NCBI GenBank assembly: GCA_002946415.1
Contig: NJPS01000076.1
Span: forward strand, 744,001-808,000
Length of the DNA stretch: 64,000 nt
From: Rutstroemia sp. NJR-2017a BVV2
Lineage: Eukaryota > Ascomycota > Leotiomycetes > Helotiales > Rutstroemiaceae
Direction: 5' to 3'
Part shown: positions 1 to 10,841 of the stretch, in pieces
How the letters are laid out: every line of letters starts with the position of its first letter
Position numbering within the stretch: position 1 is the stretch's first letter
Notes under the pieces: model-generated
What the model saw: the letters and a program-made list of their open reading frames with translations, nothing else
What the model was told of the DNA's origin: nothing
Databases searched by the model: none
Translations under genes and position numbers: made by a program

Positions 1-3000
1 CAATCTTCTACCCCGTCCTTGTGTGAGTCTCTTTTCCGATCTCTTAACGGAGCATCCACTCGACTCTCCTATTCCTGGCACTTCCTGTCATCGTAGCTGT
101 CTGCTCTCATGCCTGTATATTCCTACTATCGCCCCTAAATATTACGGTAAAGACCCCCTTCAAGAACTAAGAAAGATGCCATACTTTCACCTCTACTTCC
201 TTTCTCAATGCCCATTTGCAAACCTTCTTAGCTGCGTGAATAAAAAGTCTGTCCCGGCGGCTAATACCGTGCTGCTCGTCCAAGTCGCATGTAATAGGGT
301 CTGTCTAATCTCAGGAGTAGGTATTGCGTAAGAGCCGCTCTTTACTACGATTGTCTGTACGAAGGACGGAGATTGATTACGCGGTGTTATGTGAGCCATC
401 CAGTGACTACTGGATCCGTAGATACTGTAGCGATATCGGGAGGACTTTTCTCCTGTATGGAGTGAACTATTTCTTGGTTCTGAAAGGAAAAGAAAAGTTG
501 ATATACAATTGCTATGGAACTTAGTTGTATACTGGGGGGATTGGATTGGAGAAGGGTGAGAGATATTGGTAGATAGCGAATATACACTTGTATCTTCTCT
601 ACTCTGTATCAAACCAAGCATTCTCTTGTAGAACTTGTGCCTGGCTCTTGCACCTACTGACAATGCTGAGAGCTACCCCAGGCAGCTATCCCAAGCAGCT
701 ATCCCAAGCAACTATACTATAGGATATCAAGATACTAACCGCCGCTAGTGCCCCTAAACTTAGGGCTGTCTTGACGCGGCTCATCATCGTCGCAGGCCGG
801 GCCGGTCCCTCACAGCATGATAGCAACAAAAGCTTTCTCACCCATCAAACATCGGCCCTACATCCCCGAGACAGTCCACAAGAACGCAGCTAGGATGAAT
901 AAACCCGCATCTCTCTCCCCGCGTTTACTCGCCAAACTCCCGTCTCCGAACTGCAAACTCCCGAAAAGGGGCAACCTCCCTCCATCCATCCCCTACCCCT
1001 CGACTGCACTGCAACGGTCACTCAACCATCGGTCGGATATACGCGACGTCGATCCCAAATTCAAAAGCCGTCCGCTTGACTAGCTAGCGCGACCCCTCAA
1101 AGCCAAGATAGGTTTTTTCGCCACCCACTCGCCACAAACTGCCCATCATACTCCCTATTTCCCTTTTCATCGATTCTAGATTCCGAAGTAGGGCTCGACT
1201 CGCTATTTACCTACCTACCCTACTTTCGGCCCCGTACTTGAGTAAGTAAAGTATCAATTTCCCAGTACCAGTTCCCGGAACCCCTCCGTGTCGTCACCGG
1301 CCTGGCCTTCACCGCCGACATGATCGCACGCACGCAGAGAAAATTTGTAAAAATTCCAGGAAAATTCCAATGTCCGGGCGATCGTACGAGAAGCCCCCAC
1401 CATGCAGCTGAAATTACCGCACTGAGTCTCCCCCGCGGTCGGCGTTCGTTCGCTCGTACTGTACTCGGTCGGTCCATCCACCCGTCGGACGAACCCTTCT
1501 CAGCAAGGTTTTTTTTTTTTGCTCGCTCGGAGCGCGGAGAGCGGTGAGGGGGATGGAGGGGCTGTGATTGGGGAGGAATGGGAGGAGACTGGGAGTGTGA
1601 ATGGAGGGAGGGGTTTCCGTCCGACTCTACTGTGCTAGATACAGTAGAGAGATGGCACGGGCCGGATGTTAGTTAGTTGCGAGACTATTTGTATTGCTAC
1701 GGGTAGCTATGGCATAACTGGGCTAGAGAGTATTTACAAATATATGTTCTCCTTTGGGGAATTGGACTTTTCTGGTTTTTCTTGATTTGAGGTTGGAGGA
1801 GCGGATAGTTGTGGAGTCTGATAGTAGGTTGGAATTTGATTCGATTTGGAATGATGGGTGAGACATCTATTGCCTACTCAGGTAAATTCGTACGAAAATC
1901 AATCCGACAAAAGGCAAAGTAGTTCATTGTTGCCAGAACAGTTCTAGGTAGGTAGAGCTAGTCCTTCCCCATGATATCGATATCGATATCACCTGAAACA
2001 CAAATCACGTCTGTCTCTCGTCAAACCCTTTCCACTTATTCCCAATCCCACTTCCTACTGTACTTCGTATAGAGCATAGCATAGCATCTCTCACATTTAT
2101 CTTCGCAAAATCCGGAGATGTCCACAAAATACGAGCGTAATAAAGTTGAAACATTCAGATGTCGAAAGCAGAGACAGACATATCAGAATCGGTATCCATT
2201 CTGTGCTCTAAATTAGTCTGCTTGGAGTCCTGTCAAATATACATGTACATGTACAGTAAGTACCTAAAGTAGTAAGTAGCTGAGCAGAGTAAACCCCACA
2301 CACGCCGCCGGCCGGGCTGGATATACTGTACTTGTATGCCCACTTATGGATGTACTTGCTACTTACTGCTTTGTACTACCTGCCGATTACCTCTGTGGTC
2401 CTAAGCAGCATCGGAGCCGGCAGATCAAGAAAAACTACCCAAAGAATACCGTACCATATCATATAATATCATATCCTGCGAACCTCACCTCACACGATCA
2501 AGCCACGCCCCTCTCAAGCAATATCATAGTGGCGGTGTAGATACTGCACAGTATCCGCACCTACCCTCCCCCTCCAAGGTACTGCAAGACGCACTCCGTC
2601 CCCACCGACCGACGGGCTCCGTCGAGTCATGATCCCATCCGCAACAGTGCAGACCGAGCAGTTTAGGTGCTTCCCAAAGCGGTGAATGTATGCATGTAGC
2701 AAGGATTCGATACAGTATCAGCAAAGACGCCTATGGGCTATTGCGCTTCGCGGGCGAAAAAAAAAAGTCGCGCCAAGATATCAGGGAACAAGAATGGAAT
2801 GGAGTCTTTCATGTAGGGACTTGCGCAGTGCATCCTGTACTGTAGGACAAGACGAGACGAGACTTGGCGAGTCGGGGATTTTAGCACGTACTCTGGGTGG
2901 TTTTCTTGGCTGCTGTGCAGATACAGTACAGTACAGTACAGGCAGGTGTGGTATGATATTGAGCAAATGTGGTTGGCGCGAGGAGAGTGGGAATGGTAGA

Positions 3001-4210
3001 GTGGGAATGGTAGAGTGGGAATGGTAGAGTGGGAATGGTAGAGTGGGAATGATAGAGTGGGAATGATAGAGTGGGAATGATAGATGGGCAGAGATATACT
3101 CTAATACTAGTTTAAAGGGCATGCATGTATGCATATCTGCAACTGTAAATGGATAACTTATACAGTAGGTCGATATCTTCAAAAATCCTCCAAGTCGGCG
3201 ACAGGAATCCTCAAACGGAATATCTCAATCGGGTATACCATCTCCCTGGTCCTCTCCCTACACTAGATGATCCTCATGACTATCTCTCAGTCTATCTCTA
3301 AACCTCCATCCAACTCCTCCCTCCTGCATTACCCTATCCGAACATCATTCAAGACCTACCTACCTGCCCACACACACCACATCCAAGTCCCGATCCAACC
3401 ATCTGGTTCCTCTTCGGATAGGAAAAGCCGATTCTGCAGCTTGCAGATATCTGTTACAGATGATGCAGGACGTTCCCATTTCGTGCAAGTAGGCTGGAGC
3501 GCTCTTCCTCTAAGAAATGCTTAACTTATCACGACGATTTGTAGGAAGCTGTGATCATCAATCAGAAGATCAAGTGATTTGGAATACGGGATGTGGAGAG
3601 CGCAAACCCCGTGATTGGATAAGTGATCACGAAGATCAAAGGACCTTCTGAGTTTGACGATAGGCTTCACCCGTAGAGGATTGGCCATGTTGTATGATTA
3701 GGTGGGATGTGCCGTTGCTCCACGGATACCTTGAGAGATAGTGCAGAGAGACACAGATAGATAGGCACGAGGATGGGGATTCGTGAAACAAGTTGATTCA
3801 AATCAAGACATAGTTGAATCACACAGAAAGTCAATCCAATACAATTCTTTGATTCTTTGCTTTTATTTTCTTCCTCCCCTATGAAATGATATCTCTCAAC
3901 GCCACCAGGGTCCACTGCCCTAGATGCAAAAGCATGCAGACATCCAAATCTGGGTATTCCAAAACTAATGCCTGCCCATACTGAAACCAGTCAATAGCCA
4001 ATAGCAACAGGCAATAGACATAACGCCAAGGTATGTACGCGTATAGTCATAAGATAGCGAAATACCAAAAGCAAGAGAAAACAAGTGCATGCAAAAGAGA
4101 ATGGGCGTTTGCCTTGGCAGTATCGATGACTTGATTGTAGGACATAAACATCCCGTGTGGCCGAAAGACATTTTAACGTGTAGTCAAATCTATGTTAGTG
4201 TGGTTCTTGC
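1..4210. other. Gene-free spacer
   Basis: No reading frame here has recognisable domains, exon-like continuity or a plausible spliced structure. The sequence holds short simple repeats instead: three copies of a 13-15-base unit containing agctatcccaagc near 672-714, an 18-base palindrome made of three gatatc units near 1976-1993, acagt runs near 2926-2941, and a 14-base minisatellite at about 2985-3084. It could be a long regulatory spacer of a gene outside the window, or contain a non-coding transcript; nothing in the sequence decides this. Confidence 0.55.
2985..3084. repeat. 14-bp minisatellite, about 7 copies
   Basis: About seven head-to-tail copies of a 14-base unit, gagtgggaatggta, the last three carrying gata in place of ggta. 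The array is nearly perfect, so it is probably young and length-variable. It lies in a gene-free spacer; the reverse-strand frame that spans it (2781-3182) is only open because 14-base units cycle through the frames without a stop. Confidence 0.9.
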
Positions 4211-5881
4211 TCAGGAGAAGTGAACATAATCCTGTTGGTTCGACATCTCAAGGTCTTTGTCTTCGTCATCATGGCCGAAGAACTCTTCATCAATGGCATC
4301 TGAATCGACGTCATCACTATCAATCTCGTCTTCCTCGTCGCTTGAAATGTCACTGGAGTCCTCGGCAGACGCTCCGGCATTGGCATTCTTACGAATAACA
4401 CTAGCCTTGAGGCGATGAGGGAGCTTGCATCCCTTCGTGGTACATGTTCCTGTATTGCTGTAATCCGGGCATTCGTGTACGTGACGCTCTGTGCAGGTGG
4501 CTGCCTTTTCACAGTACCCATAGATACCGAAAGAGCGACAAACCAGTGCTGTTGATGACACACGAACATGTGTATAACGGCAGTCCGGATTCGAGCAATT
4601 TCCCTTGGCGAAATGCAAACAAGTTGGCGTTCGCTCTGGAGTGAGGTCGTGGGACAAGTCGCATGAGTCTCCATTAGGGCATGAACCTTTGAGAAGGAAA
4701 TCTTTGCATACTCCAACCTTTGAAGCATCATGAATATAACGACACCTTGGTCCTTTGTTGCATGTACCTAAATATGATGTGGTTAGCTGACACCCAGATG
4801 GCCCTCCTCTGTTGCACAAAGCGAAGAGCTGAATTTGAGATTGTAGAAGAGGTACCCGTGGTAGTAAATGATTTACACGGTTCGTCAATTTTGACGACCG
4901 TGGGTTTCCTTGAACATTGTTCGTCAGTTCATGGAGACTCAAGCTGGACACTTCCATTTTGCGCCATACCTAGTGGCTTTAACTATGCCAGAGCGATACA
5001 TGTTTCCATTCTTGCTTCTGTGGAATTTAACACCGCCAATCAACGTGGTCTTCGGGGTGGCATTTGCGGAATTGAGGTCGCCTGAACCAAGTGAGCAAAA
5101 TGAAACAAATAACGGCACCACCCTGTGGCTTGATGATGAACTCTCACCAGGAACTTTCACAAGCTTGCTGCCATTCTTGGTAACTTGGAATCGGATACCA
5201 TTGACAAAAACTTCATAGTTGTTCGCTCCATTTGATTGTATTGCCGAAGAGCTGGTACCATTGCCTAGACGTTGCAAGTGTCTGCTAAGTTTCAACTTTT
5301 CTCGGTCATCTCGTTGTTTCAATCTTTGTTTTCTGGTCTCCTCAATAGCTTTGGCGCGAGTCTGACTGTCCTTTTCGAAATATGACTTATTTATTAACTG
5401 AAGATGACGATCGGTTTTGGTAATATAGCCTGCAGAAGAGAGAGTTTCGTTCTCGTCGGTGGAGGGCGTAACATTGCCAGTGTCCGGTTGCGATGGCGGG
5501 GTAGAAGTATTGCCATTCAATATAAGAGTACGATGTCGGACAATACTCGGTTGTCGACCACCTCGATATCCTCTAGGAGAGTATGAGCCTCTGTAACTCC
5601 CTCGACTTGGTCTCCAAGCACTTGTAGCATAAGGGTGATATCCATGAGCACGGGTATTGTGATGCGGGTGTTGTGTTCCATGATTGTTTGCGATCGCTGG
5701 AGAAGTTGTTCGTTCTTGTTGTTCGTACGGCTTTTGATTCTTGTGCTTGTTAATCTGCCCTGCATCTCACGTATTAGCTATGAATCAAAACCAATGTAGA
5801 CAAAGACGATGGCGCTCCTTGGGCGGTCATACCAGCTAACTGGCTAATCTTTTCGAGAATAGCTTGATCCTCGGACGACAT
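4211..5881 (-). CDS. CCCH zinc finger protein, ZC3H3-like
   Basis: Five exons (5881-5833, 5759-5148, 5081-4970, 4908-4856, 4767-4211) give 460 residues. The C-terminal half carries five consecutive CCCH fingers; the first, CKSFTTTGTCNKGPRCRYIH, is only formed when exons 4 and 5 are joined, which supports the splice call. The others start CKDFLLKGSC, CLHFAKGNC, CRSFGIYGYC and CPDYSNTGTC. A long acidic Ser/Asp/Glu tail follows, and a basic Lys/Arg-rich helix and a segment NATPKTTLIGGVKFHRSKNG precede the fingers. Five tandem fingers after such a segment is the arrangement of ZC3H3, a nuclear factor in mRNA polyadenylation and export; the exact role in fungi is inferred. The start is the first ATG of exon 1 (MSSEDQAIL). 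It is divergent from the TFIIF beta gene. The 66-base intron at 5147-5082 is a multiple of three. Confidence 0.88.
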
Positions 5882-6357
5882 GATGTATTTCCTGTTTGTT
5901 AATACCAAGATCGCAATTTAGTCTACTTAAATGTGCAAACTGTTGCAAATAATGACTATTGGGAAATGGAATGTGACGGAGTATATTCGAAGAGATGAGA
6001 ATAAACAGGCCGTCCTTGATGGACTGGTTATCGCTTAATTTTGCGCGCCTATCAAAAAGCGCTTGCATATCGCGAGTATGGGTAATAGTAACGCCGCTCC
6101 GGTGCACGGATCAATTGCATCTTTCGTCGCTACCTAGTAGTGAGTTAATGCGGCGTTCTTCAGGCGTTCTCCAAGTGAGGTCAACAAAGGCGGATTCTTT
6201 AAACCGCATCTTTGTTCATGCCCATCAATTCTGTACTGACTACATAGTGCAAGAGGATTTCCAATTGTTACTGCAAACTACTCGCAGTTTCGTAGCTTCG
6301 CAGTTTCCCAATTTCGCAAGTTCAAAATAAACTGGAAACCCTCCAACACCGCGCGCC
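5882..6357. promoter_or_regulatory. Divergent promoter, ZC3H3-like / TFIIF beta
   Basis: 476 bases separate the two head-to-head start codons and must hold both 5' UTRs and promoters. No coding frame is convincing. A GC-rich patch with gcgcgcc lies near 6043 and a repeated ttcgcagttt-like word near 6283-6318, just upstream of the TFIIF beta ATG. No clear TATA box is visible. Co-regulation of two genes of mRNA production is an inference from geometry only. Confidence 0.5.
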
Positions 6358-7596
6358 ATGGCCGATCCAGCTATCAAGCCCGACCCCGAAGCGGCAGGCA
6401 GAACTCCTCGGTTTATGGACGATGAGGATATCTTCGAGGATGCTGGGGATATGTCGATAAATGAAGACCCGGCTTTTCAAAAATTATGGCTTGGCCGAGT
6501 TCCTAAATATGTGTGGGAGGCATGGAATGGACTCAGTGAGGACCTCGATGCTGAAATTCAGATTGGTACTATTCGGCATTCCAGGGAAAGCAAGCCTGAT
6601 GGCACATTCAAGGTCCGGTGCATTTCCTTTTCTGCTTGAACTGTGACTGACTGAAGCACAGGAAACTTATGCCATGCTACTGAATTCTAATATTGCAGAG
6701 CACCAGAATGTCCCGAAGGAGTACAACTTGGAGGTCACAAATCAGAACGTCAAGAATACATTTATATTTTCAGAGCAAGATCTGCCCGGCTTTAAGTCTA
6801 AATCGAGGCAGAAATTTGACCTGGAGACTGCGAATATGCCAGCACGGCTTACCCGCGCAAAGGTTGAGAAGCCAGCAGCAAAGCAACCATGGGACCCAAA
6901 TAAGCGCTTCCAACCCCAATATCGCAAGGCGATTCCAAGTACGTTAGATTCTTCTATACTGCTGTTCTTGCTAATCATAGCATGTAGAGAAAACCGCCCT
7001 TGCAGGAAGGATCGTACATGAACTCAACTGTATTGCTGTACAAAATGAAGAGACACAACGCATCCTTGCTCAGCGAACCTTGGAGGCCATGAAACCCAAG
7101 CTCGGCACGAAGTTCCTGAACGAAGACGTCGAGCACGGCCATGGCTTCATTCAGCCAGGTACTATCAAGGCCTCGGAGACCTTTGGTGGCTTTATTGTTA
7201 GTACCAGACCACACTTACCCCTATTTTCGATACTAACGTAACTAGAAAACCAAAAACGCTGGTGGTGCTAATCGTCCACAACTCATGAAAACGGCGCGTA
7301 TGCCACAAAATGAACTTCTCGACAGAATCTTTGATTGCTTCCGTAGATATAATTACTGGTCTATGAAAGCTTTACGTGCCGAACTGCAGCAACCAGAGGC
7401 ATACCTTCGCGAGACGCTGGAGAAAGTAGCGGTCTTAGCAAAGAGCGGTCGCTTCGCAACACAATGGTCGTTAAAGCCAGAAAATAAGCTTACTAACTAT
7501 GAGGGTGCTGGCGATGCTGTTGCTCCCGGAGAAGATACTGATCTTCCTGACGAAGACGAAGATGACGATGAGGACATGAAATTCGAAGATGTCTAA
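6358..7596 (+). CDS. TFG2: TFIIF subunit beta (Tfg2/RAP30)
   Basis: Four exons (6358-6612, 6662-6938, 6988-7196, 7246-7596) encode 363 residues. The product is the smaller conserved subunit of general transcription factor IIF, which binds RNA polymerase II and helps promoter escape and start selection. The N-terminal half has the dimerisation region (KLWLGRVPKYVWEAW onward), the middle is basic and Pro/Lys rich, and the C-terminal winged helix is clear: NELLDRIFDCFRRYNYWSMK, then LRAELQQPEAYLRETLEKVA and FATQWSLKPE. It ends in an acidic Asp/Glu tail, as in yeast Tfg2. The first intron (6613-6661) has a weak GTCCGG donor, but alternatives meet stops at once. The ATG follows a short UTR from the shared promoter. 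Confidence 0.93.
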
Positions 7597-8142
7597 GCTC
7601 ATAGGGAGGAGCTTATTCTTAATATGTGCATTTGACGGCGTTTGGTGGGAGACGAGTGGGTGGTATTGCATATGGCGTTGTTAATCCAACAAACAGGTTG
7701 ACATTAAGGTATATAAACTCATCGTATGGCGTTTTACATAGCCTTTAAGGCCAGCCCATTGAGGCTATTGTGGATAATTCAAGACGGAGCTGTATTATAG
7801 ACCAAAAGCAAATATTGCCTTGATATGTTGCGCCGACCAAGCATGTGATTGGTCCAATTGGGAATGTGCGGCTGCTCTTCGATATCGGAATAACTCGTCA
7901 AAATGTCCGATGTGAAATGACGAAGTTTGGGTTTGTCCGAAACAATTTGTGCCAATCCTGGACCTAAACTTTCACAATCACATTACATCAAGTGAGAATA
8001 CTCTCCTCCCATCCACGGTCCCAACGATAGAAGATGTTGGTGGAAGCGTAAACTTTTTCTTTGATCTAGAATTGCCTCCTCTGCGAGCCTCCGGGCTTCG
8101 CGCTTTCTTTTGTCTGTTTATCTCCGTATTTGACATTCAAAC
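7597..8142. other. Intergenic region TFIIF beta / PP2C
   Basis: 546 bases hold the 3' end of the TFIIF beta transcript and the promoter of the phosphatase gene. I see no credible coding frame. A direct duplication of the CCAAT-type core (gtgattggtccaattggg near 7846) is a possible fungal HAP-complex site, which would suit a mitochondrial gene, but this is a guess from one motif. Confidence 0.4.
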
Positions 8143-9375
8143 ATGGCCTTCAGTGCAAGAGGTTTTGCTCTTGCAGCGCATGCTCCTAAGAGCCTGGTAC
8201 GATCAAAACGAAGCATATGCGCATCTGCGATCATCGGATCGACACGAAACCGTTCCTCTCTATCAGCCACGACCTCCTTTTCAAGAAGAGCGCCTTGGAG
8301 ACAAAATCCCACCTGCCCAACACCCTTCCGCCAATTCTCCACCACCAAACCATTCTACTCGACTCCGAAGTTCACTTATGGCATATCCGCTTCCTACTGC
8401 TCGAAGGAAAATCACTACGATCCCGTGAAGAACGTATCCCAGTTCAATTCCTACAACGCCATCGCCGCCCCTCTGAAACCCCCGCAGCAACGGCCAGCCT
8501 CAGGGCAAGACTCCTTTTTCGTAGCGCCCATATCACAAACCTCAGATATAGCCCTTGGCATCGCAGATGGCGTTGGAGGTTGGATAGATTCGGGAGTCGA
8601 CCCGTCCGATTTCTCCCACGGCTTCTGTGAATACATGGCCTACACCGCATACACCAGCGACACAATCGATTCCGCTCCCATATCCGCTCGACGCCTCATG
8701 CAAAAGGGATACGACCTGATATGCGAATCTGGAAAAGTACGCGCAGGCGGCAGCACGGCTTGTATCGGGCTCCTGTCCTCGTCTGGCTCGATGGAAGTTG
8801 CGAATCTGGGCGATAGCGGGTTTGTACAATTGCGACTCAATGCTGTGCATACAGCGTCGGAGTTCCAGACTCATGCATTCAATACGCCTTATCAGTTGAG
8901 TTTGGTGCCGGAGAGTATTATAAAGCAGGCGAGGAAGTTTGGGGGCGAACAATTGATGGATTTCCCGGCAGATGCGGATGTTATGGGGTGTGAGTTAAGA
9001 CACGGGGACGTGGTTGTGTTTGCGAGTGATGGAGTGTGGGATAATCTAAGTAGTGGTGACGTTTTGAGGATTGTGAGTAGGGGAATGAGGGAACATGGTG
9101 CATGGGTTAATGGGGACGAGGGCGAGGGCATTGCTGTTGGAGAGGGCTTGAGTGGATTAGTGGAGAAGGGCGAGGGAGAAGAGGATGTAATGAATCTACA
9201 AAGTGCGCTTGCGGTAGGGATTGCAGCGGAAGCGAAGGCTGCCAGCGTTAGTTTGAGAAGGGACGGCCCGTTCGCCCGAGAGGTACAGAGAAGATACCCG
9301 GAAGAGGACTGGAGAGGCGGAAAAGCAGACGACATCTGCCTAGTGGTTGTAGTCGTGGTTGAAGAAGGCAAATGA
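8143..9375 (+). CDS. PTC7: Mitochondrial PP2C phosphatase, PTC7-like
   Basis: Single exon, 410 residues. Metal-dependent Ser/Thr phosphatase of the PP2C family. Metal-binding motifs are present: Asp in GQDSFF (about 123), GIADGVGGW (about 139-147), NLGDSGF, VVFASDGVWDN and the late KADDICLVVV. The first about 70 residues are rich in Arg, Ser and Ala and lack acidic residues, as expected of a mitochondrial presequence. The short, early GIADGVGGW form and NPYQLS-like stretch (here NTPYQLSLVP) fit the PTC7/PPTC7 branch, which in yeast acts in the matrix on coenzyme Q biosynthesis and mitophagy control. An extra acidic, Gly-rich insertion (about 325-350) lies before the last motif. The gene converges on the GT17 gene. 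Confidence 0.9.
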   Translation: MAFSARGFALAAHAPKSLVRSKRSICASAIIGSTRNRSSLSATTSFSRRAPWRQNPTCPTPFRQFSTTKPFYSTPKFTYGISASYCSKENHYDPVKNVSQFNSYNAIAAPLKPPQQRPASGQDSFFVAPISQTSDIALGIADGVGGWIDSGVDPSDFSHGFCEYMAYTAYTSDTIDSAPISARRLMQKGYDLICESGKVRAGGSTACIGLLSSSGSMEVANLGDSGFVQLRLNAVHTASEFQTHAFNTPYQLSLVPESIIKQARKFGGEQLMDFPADADVMGCELRHGDVVVFASDGVWDNLSSGDVLRIVSRGMREHGAWVNGDEGEGIAVGEGLSGLVEKGEGEEDVMNLQSALAVGIAAEAKAASVSLRRDGPFAREVQRRYPEEDWRGGKADDICLVVVVVVEEGK

Positions 9376-9737
9376 GAAATGTCAAAATAGACGCGGGATG
9401 AACGAACGATTGAATGAGATACGACCGTAGGGGTTATTGTACGGTCCGCAAGCATAGAATGGGCATGTACAGTATACATTCTGGAGTAGGGGAAAGGCAT
9501 ACTGGATTTTGTGTTTAGATTGTATATGACTATGTGGCGGGCATTTACGAAATAGATCATCTGCATATCATTAAGTTCACGCCGGACATGGAAAGCTGCG
9601 ACCATTGAAACACAAAGCATCTGCCATCCTTGGACTGTGTAAGGAGAAATTATGATTGCGTATCGCACGTCTATGCTACATCTATGTCTATGGGTATAAG
9701 CAGTAAGCCATTTCAAAACGCCTATTGCCCATTCTTC
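9376..9737. other. Convergent 3' spacer
   Basis: 362 bases between two convergent stop codons, containing the 3' UTRs of the PP2C and GT17 genes. No coding frame or repeat of note. A long reverse-strand frame (8892-9716) crosses it but is an antisense shadow of the phosphatase gene. Confidence 0.6.
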
Positions 9738-10841
9738 CTATTCTTCCGGAACCGCATAATCGACAAACCCTGCATCCTCCCCTTGTCGGTCTAGCAGATA
9801 CCCGAATCTCTCCTTATTCTCAGCAACCCACGACGGCACATCCCTATTCTCCGCCAAAATCTCATACTCCTCGCCCTTCCTATCCCATAAGTCCAAGCCC
9901 TTCTTTACTCTGTCTACCATTCTGTCCTGGTTCCTGAAGACTTCCTTATTCATTCTCGTATGCGAAAAACTGGCCATCTTATTCAGCATCTCTGCGACTG
10001 TCGGGAAACACGAGCTGCAGTGCCAAGATGCATTCGCTAGGTCAGCTTTTTCGAAATACGAAAGAAATCTCCAACCGCCTTCACCGTTGCGCAGGTCGGC
10101 GGGGAGGATCGTTTTGCTAGGTCCGGCATAAGTGGTTGCTTGGGGGTGCGCCCATTCTGGTCCTTTGTGGAGGAATTCGAAGCCGTAGTAGTAGAAACGA
10201 CTGCGTAGTGTGAGCCGTTTGTTGAAGTTACAGCCACGAAGGAGATCAAGTGTTTCGGGGCGGGGTATCTCGTCAATGTCGGAGATGAGAAGGACGTCTC
10301 CCAGGTTAGCTGCTTGAGCACCTTTAAGTTGGGGAATGACTTGGGTAAACATAGCATTTCGTTGGTGGTCTTCGTAGTCCCATGTCCGACGAGAGTTTAG
10401 AGGTGGGTTTTCGAGGAGATGGTAAATGATCTTGGACGAAAACTGGGAGACTCGAGATTGGTTGTTAGGGAAGTGGAGGGGCTTAGGACGGGCCGTGAAT
10501 GTTATGTTGGACTCAACGATGACGAAGTAATCGACATGATCCGCAAGTGTGTTCAGGCGAATCTCGAGCCAGTCAAGTTCATCGTTCAGCATGAAAAGAT
10601 CGTAGACTTTGCGGGGTTTGTCTGGTGGCTGCTTGTAGGGTCGCCATCCATGAGCTGCGCAAGCGTCATGTCTCTGGGCACTCAGTGATGTAGAGCTTGT
10701 GGCAATGGTATTTGAAAGAACGTTAAGCCGAGATGCATCATTTCCACCAAACAAGAACAGCTTAAGGAACAAGATCGCTGCAACGTAAGGAATGAGTCTT
10801 CTGAGTAGGAATAATGGCACTGTAGTTGGTTGTGCCATCAT
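9738..10841 (-). CDS. Glycosyltransferase family 17 protein
   Basis: Single exon, 367 residues, a likely Golgi type II membrane protein: a short basic N-terminus, one membrane anchor (about residues 10-32, ending FLKLFLFGG), then a lumenal catalytic domain. The family-17 signature is clear: KVYDLFMLNDELDWLEIRL, then YFVIVESNITFTARPKPLHF, and the DxD-like LLISDIDEIPRPE. In animals GT17 is MGAT3, which adds the bisecting GlcNAc to N-glycans; fungi are not known for bisected N-glycans, so the acceptor here is unknown and the function is only at family level. Two adjacent Met codons (10841, 10838) leave the exact start open by one residue. Confidence 0.88.
   Translation of the reverse strand: MMAQPTTVPLFLLRRLIPYVAAILFLKLFLFGGNDASRLNVLSNTIATSSTSLSAQRHDACAAHGWRPYKQPPDKPRKVYDLFMLNDELDWLEIRLNTLADHVDYFVIVESNITFTARPKPLHFPNNQSRVSQFSSKIIYHLLENPPLNSRRTWDYEDHQRNAMFTQVIPQLKGAQAANLGDVLLISDIDEIPRPETLDLLRGCNFNKRLTLRSRFYYYGFEFLHKGPEWAHPQATTYAGPSKTILPADLRNGEGGWRFLSYFEKADLANASWHCSSCFPTVAEMLNKMASFSHTRMNKEVFRNQDRMVDRVKKGLDLWDRKGEEYEILAENRDVPSWVAENKERFGYLLDRQGEDAGFVDYAVPEE

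Noticed and set aside
4195..4731. 178-codon frame antiparallel in phase to the zinc-finger exon
   Set aside because: It overlaps the CCCH exon on the same strand in another phase; the finger frame has perfect Cys/His spacing.
8892..9716. Reverse-strand frame of 274 codons overlapping the phosphatase gene
   Set aside because: Antisense shadow of PTC7-like coding sequence; its Ser/Pro/Thr bias follows from the sense codons.
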